A DNA stretch of 64,000 bases from Ischnura elegans (Eukaryota > Arthropoda > Insecta > Odonata > Coenagrionidae): positions 38,607,644-38,671,643 of the forward strand of contig NC_060251.1 in the NCBI RefSeq assembly GCF_921293095.1, read 5' to 3'. The notes under the pieces were generated by a model that was given only the letters and a program-made list of their open reading frames with translations, did no database searches and was not told the DNA's origin. Shown here piece after piece: positions 11,525 through 22,228 of this stretch; the first letter of the stretch is position 1; the number at the start of each line of letters is the position of its first letter. The translations under genes and the position numbers were made by a program.

Positions 11525-13420
11525 CTAAGGGGAAAATATTTAGGGATTATTAGCAACAGTTTTTAAGAAGTGTATTGAGTATCTTATTCTCTTGATAGTA
11601 ATTACTTACCATTTTTGTCCTTAAAAACATTAAAAATAGGAAGAATCTGTCGATAATATGGCACTAATGCCACTCCAACCATATCAGCTGACATAACCAA
11701 TTGTTGTAGTACTTTCAAGGTTGTACATATGATCTCTGGATTCCTTGTGTTTAAAGCATCTGTAAAAAATACATACAATTGATTATATGATATGTCGTGT
11801 TCATTCAGGTATTATTATTATTATTCCTGGTATTAAATTAACCCTTGGGCTGCGGTAGTTTAAGATGTTAGCCACCGGCCTATGCCATAGAGAAGCAGCA
11901 AATATTTTTACCCTCTACCCTGAAAGTATCGCAGAGATAGAAATCTTTTATATTGGAAGACCATTCCTACCTACTTTCCAAAGGATGGGCCTACATTTGG
12001 GCACTTGTTGTTGGCAAATTAACAGTGTGGAGTGGGTAAGTAGCAATAGGAAAAGAAATTCCTGGAGGCGCCCCCTGCTGTGAGGGCTGGCCCAGGAGAG
12101 TTAAGCCCCTTTCCCTGTAAACCATGTATGGTGCCACAGCGTTGCAGCAACGTCTCACTGCAACCTACTGGGAGTTGCTACAACACGATGGCAACATCTT
12201 AAATCCTACCACATTTTAGCAACGTCATCACAGCGTTGTTGCAACGTGACACACTACATTATTGCAAGTCCTCAAGACCTTTGGAGATGTAATTACTATG
12301 TTGCAGGTATGTTTCAATGTGCCCTGCATAGTGCTTTCAGGGGGGAAATTATAAGTCGCTAAGTTTCTCATGCAAGTTTAAATGAAAAACTTAAGTGGAA
12401 AATACTCATGCCGGAGTTTCTCATCCAGCAATAAATTATGCTTATAGCGGAAAGCTCTATTAACATCCCCGCGGCAGTATTTTCAATTCCTCTTAGTCTT
12501 CTCCCATAGGAAGTTAAAAATATATCCTTTTGGCAATTGCTTATTCACTTCAAATGAATTTCGAAAAATTCTAAGTCCTGTAAACTATTGGAGATCTAAT
12601 TATTACGTTATAGTAATGTTGCAAAGTGACCTGAACAACTCTGAAACCTCTGCAACCTCACACAACCTGTCTGCAATGTTATTGCACCTTGTTCTGTTCA
12701 CTGGGTAGTGATCCTAAGGGTGAGGGAAAGTGCCAGATATACGGGTAGCATTAAAAATTTTGGGAAACCCCTGAAAGTAGTTGAGCAATGGTCAAACGAT
12801 TTTCCCACAGTCAGCATGCAAAACGTATGAAAACGTTCCCGCAGTCTAAGGGTAGGTCCAACTTACTTTTAATGGGGATAACCAATTGGGGTATAACAGG
12901 TAGAATCTTTGAGCCTCCATGCTCTAGCATGTCGTATATTCCTTGACGAGCAAAAAATTGATATGGGTGGCCTGTTTCACGCAATCCATCAAAAAATAGT
13001 GGCAAGTAGTGATGGAAGTCCAGCTTATCTATGTCCACCTGTGTAGAAAAAAGGTAATGGTATCCGGAATTGCACGAAAATTTATGAAAGAATAAATTAA
13101 ATTTAACAGTGATTCAATGAAAACGAGAAACACCTTGATACTTTATTAAAATATGTTTTACACGAGTGTTTCATGTCAATAGGAAAACATATAAATGATA
13201 AACTAACCTTCCAAGCTATCTTGTGACCGTATGTGTCGAATTCCAAAGAAATAGGAAAGTCGCCTCTTTTATAATACTTGCTGAAAGCTGTAGCCTTCGG
13301 AGTTTTTGGCTTCTGTGTTAACTTTGGTGGAGATTGAACAACGACATTTTTCTGGTATGCTTGTATTGTGAACGCAGGAACGATTCTTACAGGTCGTTTT
13401 TTTCTTTGAGGCGTGGGCAT
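11364..13420 (-). CDS. Pacrg: PACRG-like axonemal protein (four exons, complete)
   Basis: The Parkin co-regulated gene product is an inner-junction protein of ciliary and flagellar doublet microtubules. Four minus-strand exons join in frame: 13420-13208, 13038-12867, 11759-11610 and 11524-11364, 696 nt in all, giving 231 residues plus stop. Every intron has GT-AG ends and matching phases (0, 1, 1). Family blocks are clear: [13 protein letters not shown] (end of exon 1), [13 protein letters not shown] and [14 protein letters not shown] (exon 2), [17 protein letters not shown] (exon 3), and [19 protein letters not shown] at the C terminus (exon 4). The start is the first ATG before a basic, proline-rich, poorly conserved N-terminal tail ([10 protein letters not shown]), as usual in this family. 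Length is slightly below vertebrate PACRG. Intron 2 holds a GTTGC-rich repeat. No lesions are seen. Confidence 0.96.
11610..11759 (-). CDS. Pacrg: PACRG-like exon 3
   Basis: The acceptor tttttacag precedes a phase-1 start. The exon encodes [29 protein letters not shown] and FNVFKDKN; the donor is gtaagt. Confidence 0.93.
12112..12709. repeat. GTTGC-rich element, copy 2 (in PACRG intron 2)
   Basis: It starts ccctgtaaaccatg and ends tgttcactggg, related to the ends of the 9420-10037 element. The interior is dense in GCAACGT, GTTGCAGCAAC and GTTGTTGCAACGT motifs. No coding sequence or clear target duplication. Confidence 0.55.
12867..13038 (-). CDS. Pacrg: PACRG-like exon 2
   Basis: The acceptor tacacag precedes [18 protein letters not shown]; the exon continues through [19 protein letters not shown]. 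The donor gtaagt is in phase 1. This is the most conserved helical-repeat part of the family. Confidence 0.95.
13208..13420 (-). CDS. Pacrg: PACRG-like exon 1 (71 codons)
   Basis: Encodes the variable N-terminal tail and the start of the conserved core ([20 protein letters not shown]). The donor follows AAG as gttagt; phase 0. Confidence 0.93.
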
Positions 13421-13576
13421 ATCTTATTACTTCGCTTAGTTCCGTCTTTACAAAATTATTTCACTTTTCTTCATCTAAGCATTCCCCCTTATATTAACGA
13501 TTATTCACGCGAGACACATCAAAACATACTTCCCTCCACCATATTTGTTTTCGAACGTTGCCTGGCAACGAAACAA
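13421..13576. promoter_or_regulatory. Putative promoter region of PACRG with X-box
   Basis: This is the 156-bp interval between the PACRG start codon and a possible plus-strand start codon at 13577. It contains the X-box at 13557-13569. The divergent arrangement suggests a shared promoter, but the plus-strand gene is uncertain. No TATA box is obvious. Confidence 0.5.
13557..13569. promoter_or_regulatory. RFX X-box motif GTTGCCTGGCAAC
   Basis: A perfect 6+1+6 palindrome fitting the RFX consensus RYYVYY-N(1-3)-RRNRAC at every position. It is 137 bases upstream of the PACRG ATG. RFX factors drive cilia and flagella genes through such sites in animals, and PACRG is an axonemal gene, so placement and function agree. 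Binding itself is inferred. Confidence 0.8.
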
Positions 13577-13872
13577 ATGACGATCATTATTCGCATTCTC
13601 AGACAAATCGGCGGTGAAAAAATTTCAAATGTGAGTCGAAGTATTGTTCGGTAACTTTTTGGTAATTATTTCTGTGACATGTATAGATACTGAGAGTGTG
13701 TAATACAGATGAATACGTAGATGTATTAGTAAACTGGTCATGGAGAGAATGCGATTGTCTAGATATCAACACAATAGTTTCTAAAGCTCATGGTAAACCT
13801 GTGGAGTGTGCTGTTTCCATGCCGTTGACTGCCTCCAGCGTCATCACTTGGTTTATTTTGACGGTTTTTTAA
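13577..13872 (+). CDS. Possible small divergent gene, two exons (hypothetical)
   Basis: An ATG at 13577 opens 18 codons (MTIIIRILRQIGGEKISN) ending at a consensus donor gtgagt. A 56-bp intron ends with acceptor tatag. The frame then runs open from 13687 to a TAA at 13870-13872, 79 residues in all. Exon 2 contains EYVDVLVNWSWRECDCLD. An alternative donor (g|gtaaac after AAGCTCAT) would lead to further exons. I do not recognise the protein. Vertebrate PACRG is head-to-head with parkin, but I cannot align this peptide convincingly with the parkin ubiquitin-like domain. Chance is a serious alternative. Confidence 0.25.
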
Positions 13873-14129
13873 AACTAGCTTACACTATGAAAAAGTTATT
13901 TTAGTTATGAATGAAAATTAAATTCAGATGGAGTGTAAAAATACGTGTTGTAGGCTAGTCGACTTCTGTGTATTGTGTCTGAGACGATATTGCAACGTTT
14001 CTGACCCTTTATGGTGTTCCTAAATCATGGTCTGATCAACGTCATCCGGCAGTGAGTATTTCTTTTTAATATAGTCCAATGTATTGTGTATACTGTTCAT
14101 GCAGAGTTGAGCATCAGTGTGGTATCATT

Positions 14130-16260
14130 TAATGTATTTATATGCCACATGCATAGCTTTTATGTGGTGTAGATAACTCTAATACCGTAAACTGAGGTGT
14201 CCATATCCCTTCTCTTTGGTGAATCCCTTCTACACTGTGTATTTCCTGGTATGCCATCTTACGATGGTACCTACATCTCCGTTCTGAGGTATAATACCTA
14301 CTCCATCCAAACCCTTTTTGTAGCCTTTCTTTCTCCTTCAGAAGTTTCCTCTCTTCACCCACCAACTCTAGAACTTCCTCATTCCTTTATCTCTCCATCC
14401 ATTAATTCATCCATCTTTAATTATCCTCCATACCCTTATCTTAATTATACCTCCAGTCTTGTTTGACCTTATACCTCAGCCTCCAAGTTTTCTTACTGGA
14501 TAGCATTACCATAATCAGACTTTTCAGTGGTATTTTCTTTACTTTCTTGCTCAATGATTAGCCTCATCAGCTCTTTCCTATCCATTATCATCTTTGCTGA
14601 GCAATTCTCTAGATTTTCTTACTTATGTGTTTTTTTCCCTTTAATGTGCTGCCAAAATATGTAGTTAAATAGCTTCAATAGCTCAAGTTTATTTTCATCT
14701 ACTTTTATGCCACTTATTACTACACTGCATCTATTAGGCGTCACAATATAAGAATGTATACTTAAGGTCTTTATGTGAATTATCTTCATGACAAATTCCT
14801 TGCATTATTTCCATAACTCTTCAACTAGTGGGCAGACTTGCTAATCAACACTAGATCATTCATGAAACTCGTTGATGTAGGCATCTTTCCCTACACTTTA
14901 ACCTCCACCTCTTAACATCTCCCAATTACCATCTCCTCAGCACACATGCTACACATAAATGGCGATGGTGGGCAGCCATATCTTGGATAATGCTTGCCTC
15001 CTGGTGTCTTCATCGGCTACCCCTATGTTTGCATCCTGATATACATATTTTGAGCTATGCATTAGTTGCTTATTCCTACCATCCAAAGTATGCCCACCTT
15101 CATCAAATGCTTTTTCAAAATTCATGAGGAAGCATAAAGGTACTGGTAATATTATAAATTCCTCTTTTCTGCTGTCACATCAGTGGCGGGTACAGATGGG
15201 GGGTGCACCCCCCCCCCCTTGTGGGCCCGCCCTTATTGCCAAACATTGCAGAACCACAATTTTAACTTTTTTATATCATAAGATGGCATTGTCTTGTATT
15301 TTTACATATTCACTTTAATTAAAACCTTATTAAACTTTGCATGTGACTTGATTATTTTTTCTTACAAAAAAAAGTAAAGGTAACTCAAGGTATCTTTTGC
15401 ACCCTCCCATTGAGTTTTTTTCTGTATCCGCTGCTGTGTCATATCTCAGGTTGACTTTCACTTCTTCAGTCCAAACTGATCCTTGTATTTGTCTATTAAT
15501 AATTCTTAGAACTACTTGTATTGCTTGCAGTATTTGGTGAAAAGTTCTGTAATATGAGCATTCTAAGGCTGTCTTCTTTCTTTTCGCATTGGAATGACAA
15601 CTTTCAAAAATTCTTTAGTTATTACCCAACCTTACTTGTCCTTTGACAAGTTCCAAAAGTCTGCAGAAGATCCCATGGTATGCACACAATACCCACTGCT
15701 TTCCTCTCCTTCACATTCTGAAGGCCTGTGTATTCAATTTTTAAAATTCCTGGTCGTAGGTTATCCTTATTGACTGCTTTTATTTTTAATATCTCTCTTC
15801 TGTGCCTACTGTCTCACACCCTTCACATATTCCTTACATTTATACTTAACCTCTTCTCATTATGTCAAAATCCTTCTTTAAGCATTAATTTTTGGCATGG
15901 GCTGTACTGTTTTGATACCTAATAAAAACTTTTCCTAGGTGTACAGTGTGCCTGCTGTATACATTTCCTCATATTGCCTTTTTCACCAATTCTCTATTCT
16001 ATCTTCATTTCCTGATGTTATTTTTTGCTTGTTTACTTGCATAACCTCTTTTCTTTGTCTTTTCCACATTATTTGCCTACTATTTTCCACTTTCTTAATC
16101 ATTTCTCCTGTGAACTATGGTTTCTTAATCCATCTACTATCTTAGTATTCAATCAACTTCTCTTCCACGCTTATTATGCCTGTTTTAACCTTCACTTACC
16201 TTTCCGCTGCAACCTGAATTTCTGCTGTCTTCTGAAAATCATTCCCGACTATTTTTAGTC
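14130..16260 (-). pseudogene. Decayed non-LTR retrotransposon relic
   Basis: The minus strand is purine-rich and gives broken reverse-transcriptase-like stretches. One near 14330-14370 reads NEEVLELVG then EERKLLKEKERLQK, closely like the NEEVLRRVGEKRSLLK tail segment of the better element at 17-20 kb. Another near 14940-14990 reads SPFMCSMCAEEMV, like the SPLIFNVYIEKAI motif. Many stops and indels separate these pieces. It appears to be an old copy of a related element, interrupted by the MITE at 15181. Its boundaries are uncertain. Confidence 0.45.
15181..15436. repeat. hAT-type MITE (256 bp)
   Basis: Ends are cagtggcgggtaca and, inverted, cagcagcggataca. Flanks tgtcacat (15173-15180) and tgtcatat (15437-15444) form an 8-bp duplication with one mismatch. 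It is inserted in the older retroelement relic. Confidence 0.8.
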
Positions 16261-16444
16261 TTTGTCTTAGGCCCCCTCAGGGCTTCTACTCTCCATTTAA
16301 CTGTTCATCAGATTTAAAAAAATTATTTTGAACCTTACATAGCATCTCATTACTCATAAGTTGTGGTCCAAATCTGTTAATTGCCACTGGGGAACTGTGC
16401 CAGTTATTCATTCTATTCCATATTAAACTATGCCTGACGATGGT

Positions 16445-16693
16445 CAGGGATGGCGATTTATAAAAAATATTGTGGGGGCCCAAACCATGGATCTTGCCCC
16501 GGGAAATTTTATAGGTAGTGAGTTTTAAGTTTTTTAAGCATTTTAGAAGTCATATGATCAACATTAGAACCCTGATAACTCAAATCTCGATATCTGGACA
16601 CTCCGGGGAAAATTGGCAAGACTTACACATATTTTCCTCACACCCATAACGAATTTTTGAGGGGGCTCAGGCCCCATGGAGTTAGCACCACTG
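16445..16693 (-). repeat. hAT-type MITE family A, copy 3 (249 bp)
   Basis: Inverted relative to the copies at 7286 and 7974, with the same ends and interior blocks. The 8-bp duplication acgatggt is perfect (16437-16444 and 16694-16701). Confidence 0.92.
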
Positions 16694-17039
16694 ACGATGG
16701 TGTACTCTATCTGATGTCTTCACGTAGCCTCTATGTTTATACTCTAATGTGTATACCTCCACCAATTGTGATGCTCAAATCATGTGTTCGTCATTGATAA
16801 TTTGTTCTCCCTGCAACATTATACTGCTCTATCCCCTAATAATTTCTCATTGTAAATCCCAACGTCTCGTATTTCTTTCCATCACCCCGTACCCGTACTA
16901 GAGCATTCCAGTCCCCCATTACTTCTACATTTTACCTCCTAGGGATTTGCCTAATTATTTGCTCAAATTTTTGCCGTAATCAATTCAATAATTGATATCC
17001 TTGAATAATTTTCTGCAACTAACGAACTATCGCATCATC

Positions 17040-18903
17040 ATCATCATTAGTCAACAATCCTAAGATTGGTTTGACGCAGCTCTCCATTTCTCTCTCCTAT
17101 CCGCTAATCTCTTCATAGCTACATACCTATTTATTTTCTTTTACATCCTTTATAACCTGTCCTATATAACTCATTCGGGGCCGTCCCTTGCCCTTTTTCC
17201 CTTCCACTTGTCCTTCAACGATTGTCTTCATCAGACCATCGTGCCTCAAAATGTGGCCAACTAAGTTGTCCCTTCTTCTGCTTAATGTTTTTAGGAGGCT
17301 TCTCTTTTCTCCTACTCTCCTTAGCACTTCCTAGTTACTCACACGGTCAATCCATTTTATCTTCATCATTCTTCGGTAGCACCACATTTTGAATGCTTCC
17401 ACTCTTGACTTCTCTGCTGCTGTCAACGTCCAAGCCTCGCTTCCTTGGAGAAACATACTCCATATGTAGGATCTGATGAATTGTTTCCTTACTTCTATGC
17501 TGGTATTTTCAGCTGTAAGAAGATTCTTCTTTTTGTAGAAAGCCCTCTTCGCCTGCACTATTCTACTGTGTATTTCTTTCTTGCTCCGTCCATCGCTGGT
17601 AATTCGGCTTCCCAGGTAAGAGAACTCGTTCACCTCTTCAAGCTTATGCTGTCCTAGGTTGATGTTTGTTTTAGCCTCCTCTCTTTTGCTGCAAACTAAT
17701 ATCTTAGTCTTCTTTTTGTTGATTTTCAGCTGATACATATCTGGCCATTGTCCTTTCCATGTTTGTCAACGTCTTCTTCAAATCCTTCTCTGTCTTGGCT
17801 ATGACTGCTATGTCGTCAGCAAATCGCAGCATACTAATTTTTTCTCCGTGGATATTGACACCCGAAGCTTTCTGCTTGATTTCGTTGATGGCTTTCTCAA
17901 TGTAAACATTAAAAATTAAGGGGGAAAGCGCACAACCTTGTCTCACCCCTTTTCTTATTCTCGCTTCTGCACCATTTGGTCCACATTTGATCACAGCTAC
18001 TTGGTTTTTATACAAACAATGAATAATTCTACGATCATTGTAGAGTACGCCGATTTCTTTCAAAATTCTAAGCATTGAATTCCATTCCACGTTATCAAAG
18101 GCCTTCTCTAAATCGACAAATGCTATGAAGGTTGGTTTGTTTTTCTCCATTCTCTTCTCTATGATCATCCTAAGAGCCAAAATTGCTTCCCTTGTGCCCC
18201 TGCTTTTCCTAAATCCGAATTGGTCCTTATCCAGGAATTCTTCTGCTCTTCGTTCAACTCTCCTGTAAATGATTCTTGTCAGAATCTTCGACGCATGTGT
18301 CGTCAGGCTTATGGTCCTAAATTCTTCGCACTTCTCAGCTCTCTTCTTTTTGGGTATGGGAATGATGATGTTCTTCTCGAAGTCACTAGGTAAATCTCCT
18401 GTTGAGTGCATATCGCAGATAGTTTTATACAGTTGAGTTAAGACCTTTTCTCCTGCATTTTTTATTAACTCTGCTGGAATGTCATCTGTTCCTGGGGCCT
18501 TATTCTTTCGCAGGTCTCTTACTGCAGCGTAAAATTCTGATCTTAAGATGCTTGCTCCAATATTATCCTTTTCAACTTCAATTTCCTCTTCGAGAACTTT
18601 TGAGCTAAGTTTGCTCCCGTTGTATAATTCCTCCAGGTATTCCTTCCATCTCTCGGCTTTGTCTTCATTTTCAATTAGAATGTTTCCATTCCTGTCCCTT
18701 ATGCTATTACATTTTGTGTTTCGTTCCTTGAAATGGTTCCTCACTATTCCATAGGCCGCTTCCACTTTCCCTTTTACTAGGTTATTTTGTACGTCCTCAC
18801 ATATGTTCCTCATCCACGCTTCTCTGGCTTTCCTCGCTTGGCGGCAAATCTCGTTCCTTATTCTCTTGTAGCAAGCCTGTCCTTCCTCAGTATTCATATT
18901 CAT
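17040..18903 (-). pseudogene. Non-LTR reverse transcriptase segment, frameshifted
   Basis: It continues the endonuclease frame. Reverse transcriptase motifs are visible: KAPGTDDIPAELIK, FRTISLTTHASKILTRII, KAFDNVEW, GVRQGCALSPLIFNVY and the catalytic FADDIAVI. The first frame stops at 17704. The continuing sequence (KINKKKTKILVCSK, AWTLTAAEKSRVEAF, GHILRHDGLM, KGKGRPRMSYI) lies in another frame from about 17738, so one small indel near 17740 broke it. A second shift at the stop near 17127 separates the last residues, which resume as AMKRLADRREKWRAASNQS before a TAG. Confidence 0.85.
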
Positions 18904-20130
18904 TTACTTTCTCCTTTCTTCAATGAGGTCTAGGATTTCATCCGTGATCCATGGCTTTTTCTTAACACATTTTCTTATCCCTAGAATTTCTCTAGCGGCC
19001 TCCTGAAATCCACTTTTTATGGTAGTCCAGTTATTCTCAACTGAGTTTTCAGACTGATCTAGTCCTATCTTGCGCTCCACTACTTCTTGAAAGGCCTGTT
19101 GATTTTTTGGCTCCTTAAGTTTCTCTAATTGCCAGGTGTTCTTTGCTGATTTCTTCAATTTCTTGAATTTCAGATGGCATTTCATCATCACTAGATTATG
19201 ATCACTGTCGATATCTGCCCCCGGGTAGCTTTTACAGTCCTTTATCTGGTTTCTAAACCTCTGCTTCACTAAAATATAGACTAGTTGAAATCTTCTTTTG
19301 TCTCCTGGCATTTTCCATGTGTATCTTCTTCGCATGTGATTCTTAAATAGAGTGTTGGCAACCACTAATTTGTGTTCTGTGCAGAACTCTAACAGCCTTT
19401 CTCCTCTTTCATTTCTATTTCCTAATCCATATTTTCCGGTTATTCTCCCATCCTGGCCTTCGCCGACGACAGCGTTCCAATCACCTAAAACAATTAGGTT
19501 TTCTTCACCCCTTACCTTTTTGATTACTTCCTTTATATCATCGTAGACGTCTTCAACTTCTTCATCCTCGTAGTCTGTCGTGGGTATGTAGACCTGTACC
19601 ACTACGGTATCTACCGGCTTAGTCTCTATCTTCACCATAACTATCCTTTCATTGTACTGTAGGAAGCTTTTCACACGCATTCCGGCGCTCTTTCTGAGCA
19701 CTATCCCAACCCCAGCATTACCGTTCAGGGATCCTGTGTGTATAATCCTATAGCTTCCACTCCAAAAGTCTCCCTCCTCAGGCCATTTCATTTCGCTGAT
19801 TCCTAGCACGTCGATATTCAATCTTTCCATTTCCACTTTAAGGTTTTCTAGCTTGCCGCAAGTCCTGAGTGATCTCACGTTCCATGTACCTATCCTCATA
19901 ACTTTATCACAATTGACCGATGTACCCTCTCGAGTAGTCCTCGCCCGGAGATCCGAATGGGGGACTAGTTTACCTCCGGAATTTTTTACCTGAGAGAATT
20001 CCATCATGTCAGACAATTTAAAGTTGGAGTAGCTGCGCCTCCTCGGGATAATAATGTGGTGGTTTCCCCTTGCCTTCCACATGGCAGTACTACAGCCGTT
20101 AAAGTAAATGTTACCACACCTGAAGTGCAA
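18904..20130 (-). CDS. Non-LTR endonuclease (APE-type) segment
   Basis: A 408-codon open frame. The first 75 or so residues are probably upstream leader read through; the conserved domain starts near residue 79 with MRIGTWNVRSL. Endonuclease signatures follow: the glutamate of ISEMKW, GDWNAVVG, and the terminal SDHNLV histidine motif. The family is often annotated as 'craniofacial development protein 2-like', a misnomer for this retroelement endonuclease, which nicks target DNA to prime reverse transcription. The stop after LIEERRK is directly followed, in the same frame, by the RT reading frame, so the two were one polyprotein and the stop is a point lesion. Confidence 0.85.
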   Translation of the reverse strand: MHFRCGNIYFNGCSTAMWKARGNHHIIIPRRRSYSNFKLSDMMEFSQVKNSGGKLVPHSDLRARTTREGTSVNCDKVMRIGTWNVRSLRTCGKLENLKVEMERLNIDVLGISEMKWPEEGDFWSGSYRIIHTGSLNGNAGVGIVLRKSAGMRVKSFLQYNERIVMVKIETKPVDTVVVQVYIPTTDYEDEEVEDVYDDIKEVIKKVRGEENLIVLGDWNAVVGEGQDGRITGKYGLGNRNERGERLLEFCTEHKLVVANTLFKNHMRRRYTWKMPGDKRRFQLVYILVKQRFRNQIKDCKSYPGADIDSDHNLVMMKCHLKFKKLKKSAKNTWQLEKLKEPKNQQAFQEVVERKIGLDQSENSVENNWTTIKSGFQEAAREILGIRKCVKKKPWITDEILDLIEERRK

Positions 20131-20470
20131 TGAGTGTCGCTGTACTGACCATCGTGATCTCCACCTTCACTCATATGAAGAAGAGCAGCTGCCCTCTCCT
20201 CCGGGTGATGTGAGGCATAATTGTTGGCGGCCTCTCATCGCCAAGTCACAGTATCTTCACATGTTTAGTGTATCAGTTAGATGGCCTATCTCACCCAGGG
20301 ATAGACCCATACCACCTCGGATAACCGCCGCTTTTTGTCCACGACTGCTTATTCGACAAGTAAACTTGCTTATATCGCAGCTAACCTCTATATCTAGAGG
20401 TTGACCCACCATCCGCAACACGGTGGACGCACTCGGTGGCTTAAAGCTCAGCCGCGAGGAACTACCGCAT

Positions 20471-20788
20471 TGAAATGAAATAAATTTTTTTATTACATCA
20501 TCTCATTTTGAAGCAAGTTAAGTAAGTAGAAGGGAGTACTGCTGTGTACTTAAATGTAGTTTTCATTTTTATCGTTCTGTGTTATTGGTCTTAACTGGTT
20601 TCATTCCTGTTGTGAGTTTAGCTCGTTACTCATTTTTTTGGATAATTTAATTTTTTTTTCAAATCAAGAATTTTCTGTTTGAAATTTTATACGGAAGTTG
20701 AATAGTCATTGGTATGTGATAACTTGATATGTAGTGGCTTTTGTCATTTTTCATGTCCGTCAGTAGAACAAACAAATGTTGGGAGTAT
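20471..20788. other. Spacer between RTE-like and Gypsy elements
   Basis: AT-rich sequence with poly(T) runs; no gene seen. Confidence 0.5.
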
Positions 20789-21126
20789 TGTAACGCCATA
20801 ATGTAACCCTCTTACAACTACCAATGCTAAATCTCAGAACCCAAAAGACGAGGGTAGTACCGCGTTACATAAATTTGCTCGCGACTAGCTAACAGTGGAG
20901 AAATCATTTAATTAAAACTAAAAGAACCACGAGGATTCGTCCGGGACACCTCACGCAAGGGATCAATAAACCAAAAGAAAAGAGAATCACTTCTATAAAA
21001 CAAATCGTACCACAACTTGGGCATTTATTTAACAATTGCACCTTTTGAGTTTTCTACAAAATGACAGTTCCATTAAACAAAATAAGATTTTCCCTGATCC
21101 ACACTAACGACTCCAATCCACTGACA
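20789..21126 (-). repeat. 3' LTR of the Gypsy element
   Basis: 338 bp, the same length as the copy at 30701-31038. It starts tgtaacgccataatg and ends ccactgaca on the plus strand. Differences between the two LTRs are two A/G substitutions and a small change in the ccgggacacc segment. Confidence 0.95.
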
Positions 21127-22228
21127 TCACAATTACCCCTGCACTCGACGAACCTCACACACATGAATAAATAAATTGGAGACAAATGTCCACTGAATAG
21201 TCCCAAATATGGGTTCCCCCAAAATTACAACAATAAATTGATTTTTCCCCTTAAACCAAAATGAAACCAACAGCCACGTACCTTACGCTAACACACACAC
21301 AATCATACAACCCACATACTCCGAAGTCCATGCTTCATCACTGAGAATTATCTCAAGTCAGGAGAGTTCAAGTTAGGTGCGTCCAGCGGGAAGGTTGCAG
21401 AGCGAGGGAACGGTTTCCTTCGCCACGCTGACTACCTAGCACTAGTGATGAGCGATATATCGCTAACTGTGATTGAATCACCGTTACTGAAAAGTAGCAG
21501 TCACTGTCGGTGATTCAATATTCGAAATCACTGTGATCGGTGATTCTATCACTGGATTCGGTGAAGATAGCTCTGGCTGTTACCAAGTGATATGCGATAT
21601 ATCGCAACCTGTGATTGAAGAGAAGTAGCCGATCACTGCCGGTGACTAAATCACCAAATACTCTAAATCACTGCGAATGTGAATACGGTGAAGTTAGCTT
21701 CGGCAGCTACCATGATGCTACCAATAGTAAAATAAGGATGTCTTATTCATCTTGTATGTTAAATAAGACATTCTGTGAGAAATATACAGCTAACCCAGAC
21801 GGCACAGGAAGTTTTCGTACCTAAATACGAGGGTGGACAATCAAGATACAAAAATCGCGCTTAGGAAGTTACTTAGAAGGTTTTGTTTCTTTATTTCCTT
21901 TAATGACGAAAAAAGATGCAAGAGGACTGGCAAATTCATATGCATCGATAAAATTGTATCTCATCGATAAAACTGTATTCGGTCTGGGACTATTTTCTTT
22001 CGCGGGTGGTGCCATCTGGTGCCATCGTGCCCTATCCTCCTAGAAAGATCACATGCCTTCACAAGCCGTTGGAGATCGCGTCGTTTACGTCACGTCTCAC
22101 TACATTTCAGGGATTTTTGTGGTTAAGTTAGTGAAGAATAGAGTGTCTGGTAATGTGGAAGTTTCCCTTATTCTTTAATTTCATTCACTGGGCTTCAGAA
22201 ACGTGTTTGTGAGATATTTTTGTTAGAA

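Larger units (their letters stand above)
17031..20470 (-). mobile_element. RTE-like non-LTR retrotransposon, nearly full length, inactive
   Basis: Read on the minus strand, a 5' untranslated part (20470 to about 20130) is followed by an apurinic-type endonuclease, a reverse transcriptase and a C-terminal tail. The element ends at 17031-17048 in a (GATGAT)n tail; a short simple-repeat 3' end rather than poly(A) is typical of RTE-type elements. Coding capacity is broken by an in-frame stop near 18904, a frameshift near 17740 and a further shift near 17127. The clade assignment rests on motif style and tail, not on a tree. The 5' boundary is approximate. Confidence 0.85.

Noticed and set aside
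9420-12709. One 3.3-kb transposon bounded by the CCCAGTAAAC and GTTCACTGGG ends
   Set aside because: It would enclose PACRG exons 3 and 4, which are ordinary host exons. Two separate roughly 600-bp elements fit better.
13577-13872. Identification of the divergent frame as parkin
   Set aside because: Gene order in vertebrates makes it tempting, but I could not align the peptide to the ubiquitin-like domain, so it is left unnamed.
20784-20788. Target-site duplication for the Gypsy element
   Set aside because: The flanks share only TAT next to the LTR ends; a 4-6-bp duplication as usual for Gypsy is not seen.
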